Assembly: GCA_033809415.1 (NCBI GenBank)
Contig: JAPXLT010000011.1
Span: forward strand, 1-35,471
Length of the DNA stretch: 35,471 nt
From: JAQVUB01 sp033809415
GTDB taxonomy: Bacteria; Verrucomicrobiota; Lentisphaeria; Oligosphaerales; Oligosphaeraceae
Direction: 5' to 3'
Part shown: positions 16,516 through 24,792 of the stretch, piece by piece
Position numbering within the stretch: the first letter of the stretch is position 1
How the letters are laid out: each line of letters starts with the position of its first letter
Notes under the pieces: model-generated
What the model saw: only the letters and a program-made list of their open reading frames with translations
The model's database searches: none
Told to the model about the DNA's origin: nothing
Program-made: the position numbers and the translations under genes

Positions 16516-19500
16516 CTATTTTCTCAGGCATGCGTCGCACCAATTGGCAATGTCTCCTTGGATGCCGTCTCCGCAATCATCTATGACAAGTTTTAGTTCT
16601 TGGGCACCGCTGACATCGGCAAAGATCGGAACAGGTCCGTATTTCATGGTTAATTTACCGGAATCCGCAGCCAGTTTGCCATCAACAAAAACTCGGAATG
16701 CCACTGTACCGACGGGATTGGAGCTGTCGTCAATGCCAACGTATGCAGTAAAGAATTTCCATTCGTCAGCGGGATTTAGCTTGAATACCAATTCGGATTT
16801 GGCGTGTCCGCCAATGCCGCGGGAAAATTTGCTGCCGCGGATGGAAAGCTCTCCAAGATGATAGCATGCACGATCCATAGCCGGGGGTTTTTCATCCTGT
16901 TTCTGGGAGATCAACGGAATCTTTCCTGCGGAGAGGTATTCGCGTTTGGACATCGTCTGCACAGATTGCGGAAATGACATTTTGGAAGGGTCGATTTCCC
17001 AGGGCACAATCACCGTTTCCATACGGTCGCCGAATGCCTGAAATTCGATGACCTGCGCTCCCTGTCTGCTCGAGTTGCTCAGAATGGTCACTCGCAGGTA
17101 ACGCGTCTGCACCGGCTCGAAGCGCCGATATACCCCTCTGCGTGATTCCGGCATGATGTTCCGGCTTTCATCGACTACGCACAGCCAGTTCTCTTCGTCC
17201 AATTTGGCTTCAACCTTAAAGCAACAGATTCGCGGGAAGAAAGTATTGTCATAACTCCATGCCTGGAGCAGGCGTATGGCATGCACCGTCTGTTTTTCGC
17301 CTAAATCCACTGTCAGGGAATCTCCGGCGGCGCGTTCTCCCCACCAAGCCGACAGGAAGTCCTCATCGCCATCCACGGCCTTTTCTGCTCCATGGCCGGG
17401 CGTGCTGGTAGTTGCCGAAACGGCTGCATTGTATGCCAAGTTAACCGGGCGCTGCAAAGTGGGTGGCGGGATTTCCTTCTCGGCAATTTCGATAATGTCA
17501 AATTCACCGGGTTCGAGCAGAAATTCCAGTTCGCGATGAGTGGAAGTTCCTTCAGGATAAAGCGTTTTGCCGTTCAGCAGGCTGACTGCATGTTTCAGTT
17601 GCGGGGCAAGTCGCATCTTGAACGATACGCTTTGATTGATGTCAACGACATCCGGACCGATATAACCATGATACGCTTTACCAGCGGCAAAGCGTCCGGC
17701 ATTATTATAAAACGCAATGACCCAGCCGTCCGGCTTGCGGTTGATCTGATAGGCGAGCCGTTCGTCGAGATGTTCTCCGGTCAGCTGGAACGGCAAAAGT
17801 TCAGAAGTAAGCCGTCGCAGTAGATCATTTGCCACTGTCAGCAGTTTATAGTTCGTGGTTTTGCCATCATGCACAGGGGTGGTTTCCAGAAGATAGTGCA
17901 TCCCCATCGTGATGACCCGACCTTTGCCGTAGTCGTTGATGACGCCGGAAACTCGCCCTTCGGCATCCGCATAGAGTTTACGGCCACCTGCAAGTGTCAA
18001 CTCCGTGCAAAGAAAGTCTCCGGAACTGAGCTTGTTGCCGTCCGGCGTGATGATTTCGCAGGAGCTGAATTGTTTTCCGGGTTCAGCGCCAAGAAAAGCT
18101 GTCGGAAAGGCAGCGAGCTTATGGGCGGCATTGATAACCAATACCCCGCCGTTATGAACATATTCCATGAGGGCTTTGGCATGTTCCGGCGCCAGCGGAT
18201 GATCTCCGACTAAAAACAGAACCCGGTAGTTTTCCAGCAGTTTCTGCGGCAGTGCTCCCTTTGGTGTATCAAACCTGAGAATGTCGAACAGGTCGCCATA
18301 CGGCATCGGGCCGAATTCATCCATGGGGGCGCGGTTTTCAGAAAAACAGAAAATTGCGCGATGAATGATCTCGCGGGTCATGTGTTCGCCCTGATTATAC
18401 GGGAAAAGGTAGAATGCCTTGTCTCCGCGATATGCCCACCCGTTGTGCCAGCCCAGCAGCAAACCCACCGGATTGTATTGCGCCCCCAGATCAGGAAAGA
18501 GGTCGTTGAATTCACGCACTTCCTCACAGAGTTCGCCGTACCAGCTCAGCCGGAATTGCCCGCTGCCGCTCCAGTCGGCATAACGGTTCTGGTCGCTTTC
18601 GTCCCCGATAAATGCAGCGTTGCCCATCAGCTGATAGTACCAGAGCCGGCGGTAGAGATTTGGATTGATCTTGAGCAGCCCCTGCTGATTTCTGTAGGCG
18701 TCACGCGGAGTCTGCATGTGACTGAATGTCGGATGCCCAATTCGCGCATGCCAGTCATATGCCTGCAGAAAGCCGTAAGGAACGTTCCACATCCTGGCAG
18801 CTCCCCGTGAAATTGCCTGCGTAATCGAATTGCTCCGGTATGGAAGCCGATTTTCAGTGATGATGGAACGGATTTTTCCCCAGCCGCCCGGCCATGCTTT
18901 TGCCCAGTAGTGACTGCCATCAAGCACGTGCACCTGTCCATCAAAGGGAGCGGAGCTTTTTGTCCAGAGATATTGTGCGGCGGCAGTATATTCTTCCCGT
19001 GTTTTGGGTTCTTTCATATCGGGCGGGAAAAAGTCCTTCGTTTTCGGCATCATCTTGAGAGATGCGGCCTCTCGCACCGTTTCAGGATGAAAGCAGATTT
19101 TCATCAATCGATCCAGCTGAGTGCCCCATTCGTTGATGCTGCGAAATCCGAGGAAGCCCGGGTTAGCGGCCAGTTCAGCGAGTTCTTCACTGGTCGGATA
19201 TGGGATTTGCTTGTCAAAAAAAATGTACATCCGACCTAATGCCGGCAGTTTATGTGCCCGAAAAAGTTCCAGGCGCTTTTCCAGCAGCGGGCGGTCTTCC
19301 GGCAAACCTATTTTCTGCATTCCCGGCGCATATCCCCATATAGCAGAATTTTCTGTATGATTTTGCTGGAACATCATTTTTTGCCCGTTGTTTCGCTCGA
19401 TGCCATTTTGCCAGCCATATCTTCCGCAAAGTGACTTGAGCAGATAGGCTTCATTCGGCTTCCAGACGACTTCAGGCAAGAGTTTTTCCGCCTCAGCTGC

Positions 19501-19551
19501 CGCCAGTGTGAGGGATAACAGTATACAAACGCAGTAAATTGTTCTTTTCAT
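16516..19551 (-). CDS. Large secreted glycan-active protein with discoidin and NPCBM domains
   Basis: This is a 1011-aa exported protein. The signal peptide is MKRTIYCVCILLSLTLAAAEA, with cleavage near residue 21. Residues to about 690 look like a glycoside-hydrolase-type catalytic region. An N-terminal barrel-like part rich in Trp, Tyr and acidic residues is followed by an amidotransferase-like alpha/beta segment (ALMEYVHNGGVLVINAAHKL), as in GH42-like enzymes. I cannot assign a family. A discoidin/F5_8C domain follows (about 710-850; begins NLAYNAAVSATTS, contains TVDLGEKQTVHAIRL and TRYLRVTILS). The last 140 residues are NPCBM-like (FSRGIGGHAKSELVFKL, VGTVAFRVFVDGKL). AAGGTGA lies 6 bp before the ATG. 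It is 18 bp behind the prepilin-like gene and probably shares its transcript. Confidence 0.8.
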   Translation of the reverse strand: MKRTIYCVCILLSLTLAAAEAEKLLPEVVWKPNEAYLLKSLCGRYGWQNGIERNNGQKMMFQQNHTENSAIWGYAPGMQKIGLPEDRPLLEKRLELFRAHKLPALGRMYIFFDKQIPYPTSEELAELAANPGFLGFRSINEWGTQLDRLMKICFHPETVREAASLKMMPKTKDFFPPDMKEPKTREEYTAAAQYLWTKSSAPFDGQVHVLDGSHYWAKAWPGGWGKIRSIITENRLPYRSNSITQAISRGAARMWNVPYGFLQAYDWHARIGHPTFSHMQTPRDAYRNQQGLLKINPNLYRRLWYYQLMGNAAFIGDESDQNRYADWSGSGQFRLSWYGELCEEVREFNDLFPDLGAQYNPVGLLLGWHNGWAYRGDKAFYLFPYNQGEHMTREIIHRAIFCFSENRAPMDEFGPMPYGDLFDILRFDTPKGALPQKLLENYRVLFLVGDHPLAPEHAKALMEYVHNGGVLVINAAHKLAAFPTAFLGAEPGKQFSSCEIITPDGNKLSSGDFLCTELTLAGGRKLYADAEGRVSGVINDYGKGRVITMGMHYLLETTPVHDGKTTNYKLLTVANDLLRRLTSELLPFQLTGEHLDERLAYQINRKPDGWVIAFYNNAGRFAAGKAYHGYIGPDVVDINQSVSFKMRLAPQLKHAVSLLNGKTLYPEGTSTHRELEFLLEPGEFDIIEIAEKEIPPPTLQRPVNLAYNAAVSATTSTPGHGAEKAVDGDEDFLSAWWGERAAGDSLTVDLGEKQTVHAIRLLQAWSYDNTFFPRICCFKVEAKLDEENWLCVVDESRNIMPESRRGVYRRFEPVQTRYLRVTILSNSSRQGAQVIEFQAFGDRMETVIVPWEIDPSKMSFPQSVQTMSKREYLSAGKIPLISQKQDEKPPAMDRACYHLGELSIRGSKFSRGIGGHAKSELVFKLNPADEWKFFTAYVGIDDSSNPVGTVAFRVFVDGKLAADSGKLTMKYGPVPIFADVSGAQELKLVIDDCGDGIQGDIANWCDACLRK

Positions 19552-19569
19552 ATCAAGTCACCTTTGAAA

Positions 19570-20448
19570 TTACCAATCATTACCGTTGTATAAACGATGG
19601 TACTTGCCGCTAGCCTCCTGAATCAGGGGCATAGTTTTGTAGACATTAAAGTAATAGGCCGCTGGTATCATCGCCTCGACATGACCATCTGCAAAACCGA
19701 TGTTATACTTGCCGCGATGGGTTGGCGTCGCATAGAATTCATCACGCTTATAGTATCTTGCAAGATAAGTTCCCTCCTGATAGCCTCTGCGGGCGTTGCT
19801 CGATGGGGTGATTACGGTTGTGCAGTAGTCCAAAGCCGCTTTTGAAGCATAGATGACATTGGAAAGCATCCTCGGCGGATGCAACACATTCCCGTTTTCG
19901 TAGACAAAACCTCCCAGTCTGCCGTTCATTTGCAAGGTGCGGTGATGTCCTTTTAACAGCTTGTATCTGGAAAAGTTATATCCGTTACTGTTGTTTGCCG
20001 AATCAAACCAGGCATTCAATGAGTTGGAAGGACATTCGAAACCGCTCAACCCAATGGACCCATCTAACAGCATGCGCACATACCACCAGCTGTCATCGTA
20101 ACTGTATACGCCATTGGGACAGATGGTCGGCATCAGAAAATCGTCGTTGTCCTGTGCATATCCTATGGACGCCAGGGCAATCTGTCCCAGCTTGGAAATA
20201 CAAGTGATTTGATGCGCCGTCTCCCTTGCCTTTGCTAGTGCCGGCAATAGCATCGATGCCAGAATGGCGATAATCGCGATGACTACCAGCAGTTCTATAA
20301 GGGTAAAACGGGCTGACGGCATTTTCCTACTCGATTGGCAGATTGCGTTTGACGACATCGACCCAGGCAATGTTGATGAATTCATTTTGCCTTGTTCGAT
20401 AGCACGGAGACGAGGCATGGCCTTACCAGCAGATAATTGGCAATTCAT
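19570..20448 (-). CDS. Prepilin-like protein with H-X9-DG motif
   Basis: This is a type II pseudopilin-like protein of 292 aa. The class III signal and hydrophobic helix FTLIELLVVIAIIAILA (about 48-64) is followed by SMLLPALAKARE, then a globular domain with cysteines and the C-terminal H-X9-DG motif (HRGKYNIGFADGHVE). The leader before the processing site is unusually long, about 47 residues. The ribosome site (GGAG, 9 bp before ATG 20448) supports that long form, although ATG codons nearer the helix exist. Many near-identical H-X9-DG proteins per genome are characteristic of Lentisphaerae and Planctomycetes. Their role is unsettled: surface fibre or secretion pseudopilin. It sits directly before the secreted glycan-active gene. 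Confidence 0.9.
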   Translation of the reverse strand: MNCQLSAGKAMPRLRAIEQGKMNSSTLPGSMSSNAICQSSRKMPSARFTLIELLVVIAIIAILASMLLPALAKARETAHQITCISKLGQIALASIGYAQDNDDFLMPTICPNGVYSYDDSWWYVRMLLDGSIGLSGFECPSNSLNAWFDSANNSNGYNFSRYKLLKGHHRTLQMNGRLGGFVYENGNVLHPPRMLSNVIYASKAALDYCTTVITPSSNARRGYQEGTYLARYYKRDEFYATPTHRGKYNIGFADGHVEAMIPAAYYFNVYKTMPLIQEASGKYHRLYNGNDW

Positions 20449-20518
20449 GATTGTATTCTCCTTTTTTGTTTAGAACTTGGTGAAATTTACTCTGAATGTT
20501 TTGAACCTGATCATGATG

Positions 20519-20858
20519 CAATACTCTTAACTCAACATTTTCGTACTACTCCTCCTTAAAATCTTCTTTTTTGTGAAGATTTTTTATGGACAAGGGACAT
20601 GGACAAGAATGGACAAGATGGACGGAATTGGACAGGAATGGACTGCTGAATGGACAATGGACAATGGACAGGAATGGACACGTACAGCAGGTGACATTTT
20701 TTGTGCCTGTCCATCGCGTCCATTCTGTCCATGATGTCCATTCGTGTCCCTGTCCATTAAAAACACTCATTTTGTCGTTTGAATAGGTTGTGGACGTTAG
20801 TCCACCCCAAGCCTTTTCGTGTGGTTCGTGGTTAAAAAATCTTAAGTGAAGAGCATTG
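20519..20858 (+). mobile_element. MITE-like element, copy III, with perfect 10-bp target duplication
   Basis: This is a 340-bp element with ends CAATACTCTTAACTCAAC and the complement of CAATGCTCTTCACTTAAG. It is flanked by a perfect direct repeat GATCATGATG (20509-20518 and 20859-20868). Its inside differs from copies I and II. It carries GGACA-rich short repeats (20586-20681) facing their own inverted counterpart (TGTCC-rich, 20704-20758), so it could fold into a long imperfect stem. The right end again is TTTTCGTGTGGTTCGTGG followed by TTAAAAAATC. Short frames crossing this block on both strands are repeat translations, not genes. The right-hand duplication contains the stop codon of the neighbouring peptidase gene. 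Confidence 0.88.
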
Positions 20859-20860
20859 GA

Positions 20861-23434
20861 TCATGATGATTTCCTACGTGGTTGGACTGGACATCCGGAG
20901 CATCCGCAGACTGGATCACGCAGTCGCTGTTCGTATGCTTTCCGAAAATCCTTGAGACGGAAAAAGAGCAGATGCGCATTGCCCAGCATGCACTCTTCGA
21001 GCGTTCCGGCAAGCCGCATGGCAGCATAGATTTTTTGCGGATCAAATGCCCTGCAAGTGCCATTGCGCCAGCCCCATGTGCGTAAACGCGTCATGCCAAT
21101 ACCAGGCAGCAATGCCGGATATTCCTCACTTCGGACACCCAGGCAATGAACCTGGTTGGTATGTTCGACCACGTGCATGAAAGAGATGGCTTTTCCACAT
21201 GAAATCAACAGGGCATAGCCATCATCCTGTTCGAGCAGTCCCAGCGGGGAATCCTCGGCAAAGGTGGCGGTCAAATGGTGGTTTTTTGTGTAACGAACCG
21301 CATCTGCCCCCCATGCCGCCACGGATTGGCTGGGGTCCCAGGAACGGTAAACGCCTGGGCAATGGCGGAAAACTTCCGTGACGATGCCGTCCCGCGACTT
21401 GGAACGCAAGGGATCGAAAACGCCGTCAGTATCCTCCCAATGATAATGGTTGAACACCGGCATTAAAATCGCCCCCTTCTCGCCGACGGTTTCGCAGAGG
21501 ATGCGGCAGACCGCCTCCGGGCCGCCGATCATATTTCCCAGTGACGAGAAAGTGGAGTGCACCTCGATGCGCATATTCTTGGTAATTCCAAGGCTGCGCA
21601 AAGCATCACGAAACATTTTCTCGGTGCAATCCGGTTTTCGGTGCAGTTGCACATAGCGGTATTCTGCCAGATACTTCAGGCGTTCGAGTTCTTCCTGAAT
21701 GCTTTCGTTGCTGGCGCGTTTTCCGATTAGGAGTTCCTCGAGCCACACTGCGTCCAACAACGAACGCTTGCCATCGAACAGCGAATAGAGCAGTCGCGAA
21801 ACCCGGATACTGCGACGCTCCTCGTACGGGATTGCAGCAAGTGAAAAGGGTGTCGGTCGCAACCTGCGCACCACGGTATGCATCGCTTTGTATTCGATAG
21901 GTTCGAATTCTTCGTAGGGTTTATCCGGTATTTGTCTCGCTGCCCAGTCGCGTATTTTCTGCAACGGACTGGCGTCACTGCGCGGAGTTCCGGCAAAACG
22001 CTCAGCTGATGCAATCCTGTGCCGGAAATAATCATAGAAACTTTCGACCCCGAGACGTTTTTGTTTGTTGGAAAGCTCGGGATCGTCCAGAATTTCTCGC
22101 ACTCGAGTCTTGTATTCCCGCATTTGCGCGGCGGCAATTTTTTGGATCGGTGGCTTTCTTGAAATCAGCTCGAGCACTGCGGCAGTCAGCACTGGCAATT
22201 GCTGCTGTGCCCAAATCCAGTCAGGGGCAAAATCCGGGCAGGAGCAGTGATGCGTTGGACCAGATGGATTGTAAAGCCAGTTGACTGCTATCCCCCCCAG
22301 CAACGGGTCTCCCGGAAAGGTGTCGTCCGAAAGGTCCCCGGCAACTATTTGGAAATCTGCATCCGGCAGATGTTTACGGAAAAATTGCGGGTAGAACCAG
22401 TCAGTGAAACATGGTTGACAGAAAGGGGACTGGCGGAATACGATGCTTCGGTTGATCGCATGATTCAGACTATCCAGATTTAAGGCGGCAACAATATTCT
22501 GCTGCTTCGAACGCGCAAGCCATGCGGCAAAACCGTACAATTCCATCGAAAACACCATACGCAGTGTTTTGCGTGGCTTCAGGCGCAGTTCGAGCAACAC
22601 ACGGGCAATCTCCATTGCTGTGCCGAAGCCGAAGGCATTGTCTGCGAGAAATGGCTCGTACAGGTGTGAGAGCAGCGCATACTCTTCCTTTTCCCGTCCC
22701 GGAATGATACCAGTGACCGTATAGATGCTGCCGGAGTAGTTATGAGCATGAACTTCGGCACGAATAGCGGCCTTGCGGTTCCCTTTCAGAGCATCTGCGA
22801 GAAGTCCTGCCTGGCGTGGTGTAATGAAAAACATCGGAATGGACGGATCTTTTTCCACGGGGTACCAACCGAATGCTCCCCGCCCGTTGAACCAGACAAT
22901 CGAGTCCGGATACTTCGCCAGTTCCGGTGAAGTTGCGGCAAGTACACCTAAAGCCCCGGCATGAGCGAGGCGTTGCAACCATTCGCCGGACGGTGGGTTG
23001 CCGTTGCCGGAAAAAAGCAGAACCCAGCAGCCGGCAACTTGGGGAACCGTTCCAAGCGGGGCGTAAACCAGGGGACCATTCAAGGCGCCATCACCGCTGC
23101 TCCATGGTGCCAGACACCATGGTATTTCTTCCGTATCCGCCAACAGCAACGGGGAATCATCGTCAATACGGACTTCTGCGAATGAGCGTCCGGTTCTGCG
23201 CCAAGCGGGTGGCATGGTGCAGTCAAAAGCAGTAGAACGCCCATCGGCACGGTGCCGGATCACTTGCACATCATCAAAGCCAATTTTCCGCATCGTTTCA
23301 GCACAAAAGCGAGCGGAAGCCTCGAAGTCCGGCCAGGTGCAATTCTCTTCTATCGCATGAAGTTCCTGCGTAAGACGCCGGACTTCATCCAATGAAAACA
23401 CATTGCAGGTTTGTTGATAGATTGACTGTATCAC
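20861..23434 (-). CDS. Fusion: M28/DUF4910-like peptidase and AAC(3)-family acyltransferase
   Basis: This is a long two-enzyme protein, 857 aa from GTG 23434. The frame runs on to ATG 23503, but that extension is translated from a repeat hairpin (23480-23496). Residues about 15-450 resemble a co-catalytic zinc aminopeptidase: His257 and Asp265 (SHLYEPFLADNA), Glu298 (SMELYG), Asp321 (NLDS) and His395/396. A middle region (about 505-600; YSLFDGKRSLLDAVW) looks like a winged-helix linker. Residues about 605-857 match the AAC(3) acetyltransferase fold: EVHSTFSSLGNMIGG, GIVTEVFRHCPGVYRS, SVAAWGADA and His754. The common HP of this fold is Asp-Pro here (SWDP, Asp700). The substrate is unknown and there is no reason to call it an antibiotic-resistance gene. 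The stop codon lies inside the target duplication of mobile element III. Confidence 0.8.
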   Translation of the reverse strand: MIQSIYQQTCNVFSLDEVRRLTQELHAIEENCTWPDFEASARFCAETMRKIGFDDVQVIRHRADGRSTAFDCTMPPAWRRTGRSFAEVRIDDDSPLLLADTEEIPWCLAPWSSGDGALNGPLVYAPLGTVPQVAGCWVLLFSGNGNPPSGEWLQRLAHAGALGVLAATSPELAKYPDSIVWFNGRGAFGWYPVEKDPSIPMFFITPRQAGLLADALKGNRKAAIRAEVHAHNYSGSIYTVTGIIPGREKEEYALLSHLYEPFLADNAFGFGTAMEIARVLLELRLKPRKTLRMVFSMELYGFAAWLARSKQQNIVAALNLDSLNHAINRSIVFRQSPFCQPCFTDWFYPQFFRKHLPDADFQIVAGDLSDDTFPGDPLLGGIAVNWLYNPSGPTHHCSCPDFAPDWIWAQQQLPVLTAAVLELISRKPPIQKIAAAQMREYKTRVREILDDPELSNKQKRLGVESFYDYFRHRIASAERFAGTPRSDASPLQKIRDWAARQIPDKPYEEFEPIEYKAMHTVVRRLRPTPFSLAAIPYEERRSIRVSRLLYSLFDGKRSLLDAVWLEELLIGKRASNESIQEELERLKYLAEYRYVQLHRKPDCTEKMFRDALRSLGITKNMRIEVHSTFSSLGNMIGGPEAVCRILCETVGEKGAILMPVFNHYHWEDTDGVFDPLRSKSRDGIVTEVFRHCPGVYRSWDPSQSVAAWGADAVRYTKNHHLTATFAEDSPLGLLEQDDGYALLISCGKAISFMHVVEHTNQVHCLGVRSEEYPALLPGIGMTRLRTWGWRNGTCRAFDPQKIYAAMRLAGTLEECMLGNAHLLFFRLKDFRKAYEQRLRDPVCGCSGCPVQPRRKSS

Positions 23435-23742
23435 TTGACTTCTTCTTTTGTGGGATGGACGAGGGATTGCGATGCTGATGCCGGCGAGCCGCCGGCGCTC
23501 CATATCGCCTCCGACGCAATTGCGTAAAGCCTACCTTGGCACACAAGAATTTTGGGCAGGGATTATGTCGCGCCCTTACAGGGCTTTGCCGATGGTGTGA
23601 TCCCTGACCCAGGGCGTTGCCCTGGGCTGGTATGTCGCGCCCCTTCAGGGCTAATTCCGGCATCGCCGATCCAACTGACCAGCTGTCCGTGTCCCGTCCG
23701 TGTAAAGTCCGTGTAAAGTCCGTGTGGTTCGTGGTTAAGAAA
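23435..23742. repeat. Repeat block with REP-like palindromes between two genes
   Basis: No gene is supported here. From left to right: a TATCACTTGACTTCTTC module (from 23430) shared with the 11.4- and 28.5-kb blocks; the GCCGGCG/CGCCGGC hairpin (23480-23496); a TATGTCGCGCCC palindrome (23564-23585); the perfect hairpin CCCAGGGCGTTGCCCTGGG (23608-23626); a second TATGTCGCGCCC palindrome (23631-23652); a short GCCGATCC stretch; GTAAAGTCCGT repeats (about 23690-23724); and the end module GTGGTTCGTGGTTAAGAAATC, whose last bases form the stop codon of the next gene. The palindromes resemble REP sequences mobilised by RAYT (TnpA-REP) enzymes, but none is encoded here. Confidence 0.8.
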
Positions 23743-24792
23743 TCAGTTCACAACGCTGCGGTAGAAGTTGCCTGTTTGTATGAGTTTGCCTTCCATTGCC
23801 GCCAGGGGCAACATCATGCTGCTTAAAATGCGCGCGGGCCAGCGAGGCTGCATCGGGCTAGTTTCGACATAGTTGAAAAAGTCGATCAGCATTGCGCGGT
23901 CTGCTCCACCGTGTGCACCGGCAGTGCTTTCCGTAGCTTCTCTTCGGGTCTTGCCGTCGGCATATCGGAACTCGATAAAGTCGTCTTTGACATTAAAAAA
24001 CATTTCGCCGCGCTCACCGAAAAAGTGAAAACTTCTGGAATAGCTCGAGGAACACGAGCTTAACGCCAGAGAAAACAAGATTCCATTATGCATGATGCCG
24101 GAGATCGATGCGGTATCATCGGAAGTCGCTCCATCGCCGCGACGCTGATGCTGGAAGTTTGCCGTGTGCCCGCAGACCTCTTCCGCATAAGTTCCCAAAG
24201 CAAATTGCATAAAGTCGGCGTCATGGGTCAGTTTGCCGAGGATCAAGGCGCTTTTGTCGCCCGCAAATTTACGTATAATCACATCATGGGCAAAATCATA
24301 GCCGACATCGCAGAAGCCACGCACAAAGAAGACTTTGCCGAGTGCACCATCGGCCAGCAGCTGGCTTGCTTTACGGCATGCAGGACGGTAGGCCATATTC
24401 AACCCCAACTGAAAATGCCCACCGTGCGTCGTGACAAATTCATAAAGCAGCCGCGCCTCATCCAGCGAAGCGGTAGCCGGTTTGTCGCAGAGGACACTCT
24501 TGCCGGCCAGAAGTGCCGCCTTGGAAATTTCCAGATGAGACTCGGGCCAGGTAGTGATGATGACAGTGTCGATTTCCGGGTCGGCAAGAAGATCGTGATA
24601 ATCAGTGTAAGATTTCAAATCCGGTGAATACAATGATATCTCCGGACGTGGAACAATGTTTTTGCGGATGTCCGCTACGGCAGTGATCTGCCCGTATTCC
24701 GGCAGTTCTTTAAAAAACGTTGTAGCCAGAGCCTGTCCGCGTGCTCCAAAGCCGATGATTCCGATATGGTGGAAAATGCTTTTGGCAGTCAT
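23743..24792 (-). CDS. Gfo/Idh/MocA family oxidoreductase
   Basis: This is an NAD(P)-binding sugar-type dehydrogenase of 349 aa from ATG 24792 (MTAKSIFHHIG). AGGAG lies 7 bp upstream and the ATG overlaps the TGA of the preceding gene (ATGA), so translational coupling is likely. The Rossmann motif is GIIGFGARGQA near the start, and the second strand ends in ADIRK. The EKP-type motif appears as CDKPATAS. The C-terminal domain includes GKLTHDADFMQFALG with a candidate catalytic His. It differs clearly from the 11603 paralogue. It works in the same transcription unit as the QueG-like protein, under the divergent AraC regulator, which suggests a catabolic pathway for an unknown small molecule. Confidence 0.9.
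   Translation of the reverse strand: MTAKSIFHHIGIIGFGARGQALATTFFKELPEYGQITAVADIRKNIVPRPEISLYSPDLKSYTDYHDLLADPEIDTVIITTWPESHLEISKAALLAGKSVLCDKPATASLDEARLLYEFVTTHGGHFQLGLNMAYRPACRKASQLLADGALGKVFFVRGFCDVGYDFAHDVIIRKFAGDKSALILGKLTHDADFMQFALGTYAEEVCGHTANFQHQRRGDGATSDDTASISGIMHNGILFSLALSSCSSSYSRSFHFFGERGEMFFNVKDDFIEFRYADGKTRREATESTAGAHGGADRAMLIDFFNYVETSPMQPRWPARILSSMMLPLAAMEGKLIQTGNFYRSVVN

Noticed and set aside
20546..20786. Short frames rich in Met-Asp-Arg and Cys-Pro-Phe on both strands
   Set aside because: They lie inside mobile element III and translate its GGACA/TGTCC repeats.
20861..21600. Antibiotic resistance by the AAC(3)-like domain
   Set aside because: The domain is part of a peptidase fusion, has an altered motif and no resistance context; the fold alone does not show aminoglycoside acetylation.
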